Shown piece by piece: positions 19,801 to 28,000 of a stretch of 64,000 nucleotides of DNA (its first letter is position 1; every line of letters begins with the position of its first letter). The translations under genes and the position numbers were made by a program. This DNA is from Gemmatimonadaceae bacterium (GTDB lineage Bacteria; Gemmatimonadota; Gemmatimonadetes; Gemmatimonadales; Gemmatimonadaceae). The notes beneath the pieces were generated by a model that had not been told where the DNA came from, did no database searches, and saw only the letters and a program-made list of their open reading frames with translations. The DNA is taken from positions 117,388 to 181,387 of the forward strand of contig JAUQWM010000015.1 of assembly GCA_030835125.1 (NCBI GenBank), given 5' to 3'.

Positions 19801-20160
19801 TGCCTGAGCAAGTACCGCGGCCGGATCCTGCCCCGCAACAGCTGCAAGCAGCCGTTCTCGAACCAGGTCGACCTCGCGATCCGCCAGTCCGTGCCGACGT
19901 TAGGTGCCCACCGGCTGTCGCTGCAGGCCGACATCACCAACTTCGGCAACCTCCTCAACAAGACCTGGGGCCAGGTGCGGGTGACCGAGGCCAGCTCGAA
20001 CTCCAACGTCCCGATCCTGACGCACGTCGGCCAGACCTCGAGCAACCCCACGGTCGCCGTCCCGATCGTCCAGTTCAACGTGAACCAGAAGGAGTACGTG
20101 GTCGGGAACTTCGCCTCGAACTTCTGGCGGTTCCAGCTCTCGGCGAGGTACTCGTTCTGA
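16882..20160 (+). CDS. Oar-like TonB-dependent outer-membrane protein with N-terminal carboxypeptidase regulatory-like domain
   Basis: 1092 residues. Signal peptide about 1-27 ending SAGA. Residues about 33-115 (GAIGGKITDESGAGLPGVQVQAI, DGRYLVPNLEVGTYDL) are a CarboxypepD_reg-like beta-sandwich. A plug domain follows (SRSVSLEAVKELQVLLAPFDVRQGNFGG, VNAVTKGGTNEFHGTAYGYYRD), and then a long beta-barrel rich in aromatic and Asn residues, ending in a barrel-type Phe (LSARYSF). Such Oar-like proteins sit in the outer membrane; the substrate is unknown. Frame and composition match its neighbours. A G-rich heptad array and a perfect hairpin follow its stop. Confidence 0.92.
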   Translation: MRVSRTVLAVVAMATLLAGSLPASAGAQGVTTGAIGGKITDESGAGLPGVQVQAINRANGFSITVSSRTDGRYLVPNLEVGTYDLTFRRVGFDPVRRRDIIVALSQVNPQDVQLTARATELSAVTIVAATTTETFTPTNTSVKTIVTDTAIQRMPSLTRNVIDMVRITPQVSTSGAGYSAGGMSNRMNNVQIDGATERDVFGLGSTGTPGAEVNSRSVSLEAVKELQVLLAPFDVRQGNFGGLLVNAVTKGGTNEFHGTAYGYYRDQDYGRNVPQLRATPFDRSQYGFSLGGPIIKDKLQFFVAPEWQDENTPVSGTYLGQPASLTPVFPIKEEDLDRFEQLMTAKGMPDVGTVGYANIPNPLLNMFARLDYRINDTHRSVIRYNYSEGNRLRQQNNRTSSAAVYSGNFHDFDTWKIAPVAQLFSVFPGGSSNELFLGYNRARNRRTPSSPYPQITVSGLTTTTNATNGSIIAGADQFSQGNELDTDTYELTNNFNFQRGNHTVTIGTRNEYVKLRNLFNQSSYGVWSFRGLDSLAAGNPNSYRRAFILRDGGNVYFSALQSAWYAQDQWQVSPNFAMTLGARVDVSRFLDDIPYNAAIDSAYGRRTDDIPKQSIQLSPRIGFNWDLKGDQTQQVRGGIGLFVGTPPYVWLENAYVNSGSIITFLNCGSSGTRAPTFAIDPEANPTCSGGAGSKPIGDVNFLSSDLKFPQPLRASLSYDRSLPGDMVLSVEGLYSKTLNQFFFVNRNLAGIKGYDRHGRAIYADSIRASNAASFPALPPSVIANGGTARFSTAIDVVNQSRDRAWSLTTSLRKRYSNNWEGLVAYTHARARDVQSFGSSTHTSNWQFGRTLSGDQLSPYTSISLFDQTHKITGAGTYTKIWGEGWATDFTATYQGVSGSPHDYVYASTSSSNADLNGDGRNGNDLIYIPRSTRNPSEIRFRAVTGTVNGVPNTVIASVAQQQQAFEDYISNSPCLSKYRGRILPRNSCKQPFSNQVDLAIRQSVPTLGAHRLSLQADITNFGNLLNKTWGQVRVTEASSNSNVPILTHVGQTSSNPTVAVPIVQFNVNQKEYVVGNFASNFWRFQLSARYSF

Positions 20161-20163
20161 GCT

Positions 20164-20277
20164 GAGGGTCGAGCGTCGAGCGTCGAGGCTCGAGGAAGCG
20201 GAAACGGCGGTCGCGTGAACAACGCGGCCGCCGTTTCTCAATCCCCTCGACCCTCGACCCTCGACCCTCGACCCTGA
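20164..20277. repeat. Nested inverted structure: GAGGGTC heptads around a perfect hairpin
   Basis: Left array 20164-20191 (GAGGGTC, GAGCGTC, GAGCGTC, GAGGCTC) and right array 20245-20275 (CCTCGAC repeated) face each other. Between them lies a perfect stem. Both convergent genes, the Oar-like gene and mlaD, therefore end in the G-rich form of the same heptad family on their own sense strand. Confidence 0.88.
20201..20237. terminator. Bidirectional hairpin between the Oar-like gene and mlaD
   Basis: GAAACGGCGG (20201-20210) pairs with CCGCCGTTTC (20228-20237), and inside it CGCGT (20212-20216) pairs with ACGCG (20222-20226) around GAACA. The stem sits between two convergent stops. No long U-tract follows, so termination may rely on the hairpin or Rho. 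Confidence 0.7.
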
Positions 20278-21159
20278 CTAGAACACGCTGAACTTCAGGT
20301 ACTTCCTCGGGTTCTTCATCAGGTCCAGCAGCAGCGAGTCGACCCGCGTCGTGACGCGCCGCAGGTCGTTGTAGAGCCCGGGGTCGTTCAGCAGCTTGGC
20401 GATGCTGCCCTCGCCGCTGTCCACCTTGGCCAGCAGCGTGTTGAACTTGAGCGACGCGGCCTGGAGCTCGCCGGTGAACGCCTGCATCGTCGTCGCCGAC
20501 GCCTGCATCGCCCGGATCGTGGAGTCGATCCGCACCGAGTCGATGGCCCCCATCCGGCTCCGCAGCATCACCAGCGTCGATTGCAGCTCCTTCGACTGGA
20601 CGTCGGCCACCTGGTTGGCGGTCGCGAGCAGCCGGTTCATCGCGACGGCCGTGCGGCGCATCTCGGACAGCCCGCCCGAGTCCACCATCTGCGTCCGCAG
20701 CGCGGCCATCATCACGCTGACCGCGCCGGTGAGCGTGTCGGCGCGCTGCAGCAGCCCCTGGAGGCCCGCCGAGGGGATGCCGACCGGCACCGTGTCACCC
20801 GGCGCGTAGCTCTCCGGGTTCGGCGCGTCGGGGGTGAAGGCGATCGCCTGGTCGCCGAAGAATCCGTTAGGCACGATCGTCGCCTTCGTGCCCCGGGGTA
20901 CGGTGTACTGCGACCCGATCCGGTACGTCACCACCAGGGTGCCCCGCGGATCCAGGTCCACCTTGTCCACGGTGCCGACGGTCACGCCCACCAGCCAGAC
21001 CGGCGCGCCCTGCTTGATGCCGGCGCCCCACGTGAAGCGGGAGTGGAGCAGGTATCCGCGGTTCAGTCCCCCGCGCACCAGCCAGATCGAGGCCAGGGCG
21101 AGGATGACGATCGCCACGGTCGTGAACAGGCCCACCAGTACTTCATCGCGACGTCTCAT
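20278..21159 (-). CDS. mlaD: MCE/MlaD-type phospholipid-binding membrane protein
   Basis: 293 residues. One N-terminal helix (VLVGLFTTVAIVILALASIWLV), then the MCE domain: GAPVWLVGVTVGTVDKVDLD, TKATIVPNGFFGDQAIAFTPD. A long helical tail (about 150-280) follows and would form the hexamer tunnel seen in MCE proteins. It would shuttle phospholipids across the periplasm with MlaE. Its ATG overlaps the mlaE stop by 4 bp. No mlaF ATPase or mlaC gene is adjacent. The PNG codons CCT-AAC-GGA carry the CCTAACG word. Confidence 0.88.
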   Translation of the reverse strand: MRRRDEVLVGLFTTVAIVILALASIWLVRGGLNRGYLLHSRFTWGAGIKQGAPVWLVGVTVGTVDKVDLDPRGTLVVTYRIGSQYTVPRGTKATIVPNGFFGDQAIAFTPDAPNPESYAPGDTVPVGIPSAGLQGLLQRADTLTGAVSVMMAALRTQMVDSGGLSEMRRTAVAMNRLLATANQVADVQSKELQSTLVMLRSRMGAIDSVRIDSTIRAMQASATTMQAFTGELQAASLKFNTLLAKVDSGEGSIAKLLNDPGLYNDLRRVTTRVDSLLLDLMKNPRKYLKFSVF

Positions 21160-21995
21160 CCCTGGAGCCTCGGTGCGAAGAGGGCGGCAATGAAGGCGTC
21201 GAGCACCAGGATCGCGACCGAGGTGACCACCACGGCGCGGGCCGTCGAGCGCCCGACGCCCTCCGCACCGACGTCCGTGACGAATCCCTCGTACGAACAG
21301 AAGAACGCAATCGCCGCGCCGAAGATCGTCGCCTTGAGCAACGAATAGAAAATCTGGAAGAGGTTGAACGCGATCCGCAATCCGGACGAGAAGTCCGCCC
21401 ACGTCACGTCGGTCGCGAGGATGGCGGTGAAGAACGCCACCGTCACGCCGATGAAGTTGGCGAAGATCACCAGCAGGGGCAGCATCACGATCCCCGCCAC
21501 CAGGCGCGGCACGATCAGGTACGCCATCGGGTCGTACGACAGCGTCTCGAGCGCATCGATCTGCTCGGTCACGCGCATCGTCCCGATCTCGGCGGTCATG
21601 CGCGCGCCCACGCGACCGGTCAGCACCAGGCCGGTGAGCAGCGGCCCCAGCTCCAGGACGATCGTCTGCCGCGAGATCAGTCCGACCACGGACAGCTGGA
21701 CGCCGGGGAAGAGCTGGTAGCGCGTCTGCAGCGCGATGACCGAGCCGATGAACGCCGCGACGATCGACGTCAGCGCCAGCGACTCGACGCCCATCGACCG
21801 CATCTGCGGAATGATCAGCGCGAAGTAGGTCCTGGGCTCGCGGTAGAACGCGGCGAGGGCATTGCCCAGGAAGTACGTCCGCTTGCCGATTCCGGAGAAG
21901 ATCGTGATGCCGAGGGTCGCCATGCGGCGGAGGAACTGGAACCCCGCCCGCTGCATGATCGGGAACTCGGTCGTCGCCCGGGCGTCGGCGCTCAT
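21156..21995 (-). CDS. mlaE: MlaE-family ABC permease
   Basis: 279 residues with five or six membrane segments. Family motifs include QMRSMGVESLALTSIVAAFIGSVIALQ, ELGPLLTGLVLTGRVGARMTAEIGTMRVTEQIDALE, and FGAAIAFFCSYEGFVTDVGAEGVGRSTARAVV. It is the permease of retrograde or anterograde phospholipid transport. It overlaps lptG (stop) and mlaD (start) by 4 bp each, so all four genes form one coupled operon. The usual partner ATPase MlaF is missing from this position. Confidence 0.93.
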   Translation of the reverse strand: MSADARATTEFPIMQRAGFQFLRRMATLGITIFSGIGKRTYFLGNALAAFYREPRTYFALIIPQMRSMGVESLALTSIVAAFIGSVIALQTRYQLFPGVQLSVVGLISRQTIVLELGPLLTGLVLTGRVGARMTAEIGTMRVTEQIDALETLSYDPMAYLIVPRLVAGIVMLPLLVIFANFIGVTVAFFTAILATDVTWADFSSGLRIAFNLFQIFYSLLKATIFGAAIAFFCSYEGFVTDVGAEGVGRSTARAVVVTSVAILVLDAFIAALFAPRLQG

Positions 21996-23086
21996 GTGCG
22001 CACCCGGGCCAGCAGCAGCAGCCCTCCCAGCCCGAAGAGGGCGTTCGGCATCCACGCCGCGAGGTCGGGATCCATCAGTGCCTCACCGCCGATGGCCTTC
22101 GTGAGCTGGATGAAGACGAGGAACGTCACGGTCACGGCGAGGCTGAGCCCGATACCCCAGGCCGCGCCCCCGCGCTGCGTGCTCGTGGCCAGCGGCGCCC
22201 CGAACAACGCGATGATGATGCACGTGATCGGCACCGCGATCTTGAGGGCACGCTCGACCTTGATGGTGTTCACATCGCTTCCGGACCGCTCCAGCGCCCG
22301 AATGTAGCGTCCCAGCTCGGCATAGCGCATGTCCTGCGGCGCCTTCGGCGACGCCATCAGCTGGGTGGGCGTCTCCCGGAAGTGCCCATCGCGCAGGGAA
22401 TCGAACCGGATCGACACGTCCGGCCGCTGGTCGGTGAGCACGTGCATCGTGCCGTCGAGCAGCACCCATCCGCGGTCCGCCTGCCACCGGGCGCGCTGCG
22501 CCGACACGATGTACGTCGGGTAGGAGGAGTCCCCCTCCAGTCCGCGCCGCTCGACCTGGATCGCCTCGGCGCTGCCCGTCGCCACCTTGAGCTGCTGCAG
22601 CTTGTACACCCGCCCCGCCTCCGACGCGAACGCGAAATTGTAGCGTTCGTTCCCGGAGGAATAGGTGACTTCGTCGCGCAGTTCCATCGTGCGCCGGTTG
22701 CCGATCGGCGCCAGTTCCGAGAGCACCAGGGCCAGGCCGGCCGCGATGACCGAGGCGGCGTAAATCGGCACCGTGATCCGGTAGAAGCTGATGCCCGACG
22801 CCTTGGCGGCCGTGATCTCCGAGTGCCTCGTCAGGCCGCCGATGGTGAAGACCGTCGCGAACAGCACGGCGGCGGGCAGCACCAGGTACATCGACTCGGG
22901 CAGGGCGTAGACATAGCTCATCGCGATGTCGGCGCGGGGCAGGTTCCGGCTCAGGTACTTGTCGAGGTTGTCGGTGAGGTCGATGACCGTCAGCAGGACG
23001 GGGAAGCCGAGCGCCGTTGCCACGAAGATCTTCGTGAACTCGGAGAAGACATAGCGATCCAGCGGGTGAAACAGTCGCCGGATCAC
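21992..23086 (-). CDS. lptG: LptG-type permease of the LPS export ABC transporter
   Basis: 364 residues, the normal length. It has N-terminal helices, TRHSEITAAKASGISFYRI (the coupling region that contacts the ATPase), a periplasmic beta-jellyroll (about 125-260), and two or three C-terminal helices. With LptF and LptB it extracts LPS from the inner membrane. It overlaps lptF by 4 bp and mlaE by 4 bp. Assignment as LptG rather than LptF is by order and length; both belong to YjgP/YjgQ. Confidence 0.9.
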   Translation of the reverse strand: MIRRLFHPLDRYVFSEFTKIFVATALGFPVLLTVIDLTDNLDKYLSRNLPRADIAMSYVYALPESMYLVLPAAVLFATVFTIGGLTRHSEITAAKASGISFYRITVPIYAASVIAAGLALVLSELAPIGNRRTMELRDEVTYSSGNERYNFAFASEAGRVYKLQQLKVATGSAEAIQVERRGLEGDSSYPTYIVSAQRARWQADRGWVLLDGTMHVLTDQRPDVSIRFDSLRDGHFRETPTQLMASPKAPQDMRYAELGRYIRALERSGSDVNTIKVERALKIAVPITCIIIALFGAPLATSTQRGGAAWGIGLSLAVTVTFLVFIQLTKAIGGEALMDPDLAAWMPNALFGLGGLLLLARVRT

Positions 23087-24786
23087 CGGACCTCCGCGGG
23101 AACAGGCTTGGGGGTGCGGTCACGCCGGAAGGCGTTGCGCACGATCTCCAGCAATTCACCCAGGTCGCCGCCTCGCGATGTCGCGCTCTCCCGGCCCATG
23201 CGCGCCAGCAGGACCAGGCCGACCAGCGTCAGCAGGATGTTCGCCGCCCACATCGCCCAGAATGGCGTGAGGATGGCGCGATCCGCCACGGCCTCCCCGG
23301 CGATGAGGCCCACGTAGTAGATGCCGAAGATCACGAGGCTCACGCCGATCACCAGGCCGACCCCACCGCGGGGGAACCGCAGCGCGATCGGCGCGCCGAC
23401 GAGCACGAACACGGTGCACGCCACCGAGATGGCGAACTTCTTGTGCAGCTCGACGGCCGCCGTGTTCACGAAGCGCTGGTTGTCGCGCATCCGGACCCTG
23501 GCGTTCTCGATCGACCCGGCGAGCGTCACCGGCATCTGTTGCAGGTTCGCGTAGTCCCGCGGGGGAGCGACCGCCGCCAGGAGGCTGTCCCGCTCGGCGC
23601 GTGCCTGCGCGCTGTCGACCGGCACGACGGTGGCCTGGACCGGCGCCTGCGTGTTTCCCTGGGGGAGCACCGTGCCCTGCGCAGCCGGGGGAGGCATCGG
23701 GGGCGGTGGGGACGCGCCCTGGACCTCGGCCGCGTACAACGAGGGGACGAGGCTTGCCGAGCGGCGCGCGGCGAACTGCTTCGCCCGCGCCAGCAGGTCA
23801 CAATACGCTCGTCCGATGGACGCGTTTCGCGATCGCGGCGCCGCCGATCCGGGCGACACGTTGAGCAGCGTCATGGTCGAGATCTCGGGTGGACGCGCCG
23901 GGATTCCCGTGATCGCCTCCGACACCACCACCTGCAGTGCCTTTTCCAGGTCGGCCTTCGACTTGGCGTACTCGACTTCGTACCGCGACACCTCGTTCTG
24001 CAGCTCGCAGATCGACATCTCCCGGTCGCTCTTGTACGAGTCGGATTGCGTCATCTCGAGCTGGTTGGCCACGCCTTCCACACGCACGTAATTCTTGGCG
24101 AACTTGACCCGCTGCAGGCGATCGGGCTCCGCCCTCGGGACTTCCAGCGTGGACCCGTCGTACAGCGTGAGCAGCAGGTCGCGTCCGTTCGTCGCGAAGG
24201 CGAGCTCGCCGCTGTCCGCGTAGATCGTCCGCCGGCGCATGACGTCCGAGAGGTCGTAGATCGTCACGTCGGTCAGTCGATTGTCCGGGCTCACCCGCAT
24301 CGCCTTGAGGTACACCTGCTGGTCGGCAACCTGGTTGATGATCTGCTCCCGGAGTCCGAACGTCGGCTTCTTGCGGGCGATGTCGCCCTGCAGCGTGCGC
24401 AGCTGGTGGTTCGAGGCCGGGAGGACCACGTCGTTGAACGCAATCATCCCGATCGACACGATGCTGGCCGCGACCAGCACCGGCATCAGCAGCCGGGCCA
24501 TGCTGACCCCGTTCGCCTTGAGGGCCGTGATCTCGTTCTCCGCGGCCAGCCGGCTGAAGGCGTAGAGCGTGGCTACGAGCACCGACATCGGTGTCGTCAT
24601 GGCCACCGTGAACGGGATGGACAGGGCGAAGAACTGGCCAATGACCCCAGCCGACAACCCCTTGCCCACGAGGTTGCCGATCTGCTTGGCGATGTAGTTC
24701 AGCAGCAGGAGCGACGTGAGGGCCGTCATCGAGAACACCAGCGGCCCCACGTGCTCTCGCAGCACGTATCGGTGGATTATCTTCAC
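23083..24786 (-). CDS. lptF: LptF-type permease with a large periplasmic insertion
   Basis: 567 residues, about 200 more than typical LptF. N-terminal part (1-110) with SRLAAENEITALKANGVSMARLL is the conserved coupling segment; the C-terminal helices begin near residue 452. The extra sequence lies at about 262-445, between the jellyroll and the last helices. It contains a coiled-coil stretch (ELQNEVSRYEVEYAKSKADL), a small helical part and a Pro/Ala/Gln-rich stretch (SPPPPMPPPAAQG). By topology it should be periplasmic. It is the first gene of the lptF-lptG-mlaE-mlaD operon and divergent from the SprA-like gene. Confidence 0.9.
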   Translation of the reverse strand: MKIIHRYVLREHVGPLVFSMTALTSLLLLNYIAKQIGNLVGKGLSAGVIGQFFALSIPFTVAMTTPMSVLVATLYAFSRLAAENEITALKANGVSMARLLMPVLVAASIVSIGMIAFNDVVLPASNHQLRTLQGDIARKKPTFGLREQIINQVADQQVYLKAMRVSPDNRLTDVTIYDLSDVMRRRTIYADSGELAFATNGRDLLLTLYDGSTLEVPRAEPDRLQRVKFAKNYVRVEGVANQLEMTQSDSYKSDREMSICELQNEVSRYEVEYAKSKADLEKALQVVVSEAITGIPARPPEISTMTLLNVSPGSAAPRSRNASIGRAYCDLLARAKQFAARRSASLVPSLYAAEVQGASPPPPMPPPAAQGTVLPQGNTQAPVQATVVPVDSAQARAERDSLLAAVAPPRDYANLQQMPVTLAGSIENARVRMRDNQRFVNTAAVELHKKFAISVACTVFVLVGAPIALRFPRGGVGLVIGVSLVIFGIYYVGLIAGEAVADRAILTPFWAMWAANILLTLVGLVLLARMGRESATSRGGDLGELLEIVRNAFRRDRTPKPVPAEVR

Positions 24787-25023
24787 GCTCGAATTTGGGC
24801 TCGCTCAGGGGCCCGAGGCACTGGCTTCCCCACGGCGCATGCCGAGGTACCCGGGGATTGCGACCAGGGACGAAGACCCGTGGAATATATGGACTTGCCG
24901 GTGCCTCCGGACGAGTCGGACCCGGACCACTTCAAGGCCCAGCCTCGTAGCCTTTGGCAACCCGTCGGCGGGCCCTCGCGGGCCCGGTCGGGGGCCGACT
25001 CCGTACCCGCGTGTCTTCGGTTG
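24787..25023. promoter_or_regulatory. Divergent intergenic region between lptF and the SprA-like gene
   Basis: Roughly 237 bp, or 102 bp if the SprA-like gene starts at ATG 24889. It must hold promoters for the lpt/mla operon and the SprA-like gene. No heptad array and no clear promoter consensus was recognised. Confidence 0.4.
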
Positions 25024-28000
25024 GTGCGAACCGCGAGGCCAACCGCTGCTGGCCACCACCCGCCGGGAAACCGGGGACGTGCCCTCCTCGCCGGGGTATT
25101 GCTGCTGGGCCTTCCATGGACCGCGAAGGGGCAGGTCCAGGTGCGCCCTGTGCCCCCCGACTCGGCCCGGTCCGCCGCGGCGCGCGACTCGCTCACTCGC
25201 GACTCGACCGGGGTTCAGGGCGACTCGGCGCTCCGCGTGGATCTCGTGGGTCGCCTCGAGTTCAAGGGCGAGCGGACCTCGAACGACCGGTGTTTCGCCA
25301 ACCAGCTGTACAGCCTGACCTTCCGCTGCGCCTCGCAGATCACGCCGCAGCTCGACTTCCAGTTCTCGCTGCGCTCGCTCGGCACGATGTCCGATCGCGT
25401 CCTGGTCGACGTGGACTACGATTCGCAGCGCGAGTTCGACGGGTCGAACAACATCTCGCTTGCCTATCGAGGGAAGGAGGGGGAGTTCCTCGAGCGCGTG
25501 GAGATCGGCAACGTCACCTTCCGGACGCCGGTGTCCCGCTTCCTCACGTCCGGCATCCCGAGCGGTAACTACGGGATCCAGGCGTCGGGTCGGATCGGCC
25601 CCCTCCGCTTCAGCGCCATCGCCGCCCAGCAGCGCGGAAACGTCCTGCGCGACACCGTCTTCACCATCGGCGGGCGCGCCACGCGAATCCCCGACCGCAC
25701 CATCCACGACTACCAGGTGGAGGCGCGCCGGTTCTTCTTCACGGTGGACCCGGCGCTGTTCGGTTCGCGCTACCCGAACATCGACATCCTCAACGCGAGC
25801 CAGATGGCGAGCCTCTCGGCGTCGCTGCCCGAGACGCAACGCCCGTCGCGCGTGTCGCTGTACCGCCTGATCATCGGCGGGCAGCCCCCCAACCCGAATG
25901 GCCCGCGGTTTGCCTTGCTCGGCGATCCCGATTCCCGCGTCGGGCAGGTGTACGAACAACTGCGCGAGGGGGTCGACTACTACATCGACCCATCGCAGCT
26001 CTGGATCGCGCTGGTCCGGCCGCTGTCCCTGGCGAACGAGCGGCTGGTGGCGGCGTGGACGCTGCGCATTGGCGGCCGCGACACGGTCATCGCGTCACTC
26101 GGTGGGACACCGGACCTCGAGTTCACGCCGGGCCGCGACCAGTTCGCGCACCTGCTGTGGGATCCGCAGCTCACACCCGACGATCCCGGATTCCGGAGGG
26201 AGATCCGCTCGGTGTACCGGCTCGGCGGCGACGACATCCGGCGCGAAACGGTGACGCTCCGCATCGTCGCCGGCACCGGCGGCGACCAGGAGAAGCCGCC
26301 CGGGCTTCCCAACACCTACCTCGAGGTCTTCCAGGTCGCGCAAACGACGAACCGGGCATTGTTCGACGCCGAGAACCGGCTCTGGCCGCGTCGCCAGGAC
26401 CCGAACTTCAACCTCGGGTCGCCGACGGTGTCGACCACCGCGCTCATTCGTGACGTGTTCATCGTGTTCCCGTCGCTGGAACCATTCTCGCGACGCGGCC
26501 TGGCGTTCAACCCCGCCATCGTGCCGAACGACACGATCTACCGGACTCCCGGCGAGTACCTGTACTCGGCGCAGCATCCGCAGTCGTTCTACCGGATCCT
26601 GTCGTCGTACGAGAGCGCCGGGTCGTTCGGTCCCGGCACGATCGCGCTGGCCTCGTCGCAGATCCGGCCGGGGAGCGAGCGCCTGGTGATCGAGGGACGG
26701 CCTCTGACCCGGCACGTGGACTACGAGATCGACTACGACCTCGGCACGGTGCAGTTGCTGACGGCGGACTCGCTGGCGATGCGTCCACGGCGCGTGACGC
26801 TGCAGTACGAGGAGAATCCGCTCTTCACCAGCGTGCCGACGTCGATCGCCGGGCTGACCGCGGAATGGATGCTGCCCTTCGGGTCGCTGTCATTCACGGC
26901 GATGTCGCAGCGGCAGCGCACCAACTTCACCCGCCCGACGCTGGGCTTCGAGCCTCAGGCGTCGCTGGTGGCCGGGATCAACGCCAACATGGGCTGGGGC
27001 CTCGGCGGGGTCTCGCGGCAGCTGGCGCGATGGCTGCCAATGGTGGACAGCACCGCCACGTCGCGCCTCGACCTGGTGGCCGAGCTGGCCGTGAGCCGGC
27101 CCCGGCAGGGCGGCGGCGAGCAGGCGTACGTCGAGTCGTTCGAGGCGCAGGGCGGCGTGGGCGTGAACCTGCTCGAGTCGCAATGGCAGGCCTCGAGCCA
27201 GCCGGCGTCAGGCACCCGGCTGGCGGCGCGCCTGGGCGCGGCGACGCTGGATACGAGCCGGGCGGCGACCCTGGCGCTGCAGAACTACGGCACCGACGCC
27301 GACGGCCGCGCGGTGACGTTCACCATCCAGCAGATCGACCCGCTGACGACGCTGGCCGGCGGCGCGCTGGCGGGATTCGAGCAGGTGCTGTGGCTGACGC
27401 TCTATCCGCTGTCGATCGGCGGCCTCCCTGACCCGGAGACCGGCCAGCCACGCTGGCGGGTGCGGGGCGCGCCGTCGGGGCGGCGCTGGCGCTCGGTCCG
27501 TACGCCGCTGGGGCCGGGTGGCACCGGCGTCGACCTCACCCGCGGCGAGTTCCTCGAGTTCTGGACCCAGGTCGACACGGCGGCGACGCGGCGGCCGCAA
27601 AACCCCGTCCTCGTCTTCGATTTCGGTGACGTGTCCGAGAACAGCGTGGCCTTCTCACCGGAGTCGCTCCGCGTGGTCGAAGGGGACTCGGTCTATACGG
27701 GCAAGAAACTCCAGGGCTGGAACCGGCTCGATACCGAACGGGACCGGTTCAGCCGCGCGTTCAGCGCCGACGTGAACGACATCGGTCTGCCCGGGCACGT
27801 GGTGGACGAGCTGCAGGTGGTGGACGAGGGGATTCCGCTGCTGGTCCGGAACCACCCGACGTGCCGGCTCGGGGCAGGGCGGCTGCTGCCGCTGGGCGAC
27901 GCGCGCATCAACTGCACCGTGCGCAACAGCCGCCTCGACGAGGAGGACATCGACCAAGACGCCACCCTCAACTACGCGGCCGACCAGCGTGAGCAGGAGC

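Noticed and set aside
23443..25023. Long + strand open frame upstream of the SprA-like gene
   Set aside because: It lies antisense to lptF, is Arg/His/Gly-rich and has no recognisable domain. Open frames without stops are common on the antisense strand of high-GC genes. Only the part from about 25024 looks like protein.
24889..25023. ATG 24889 as the SprA-like start
   Set aside because: It would add 45 residues that look like translated non-coding sequence before the signal peptide. It is kept only as an alternative.
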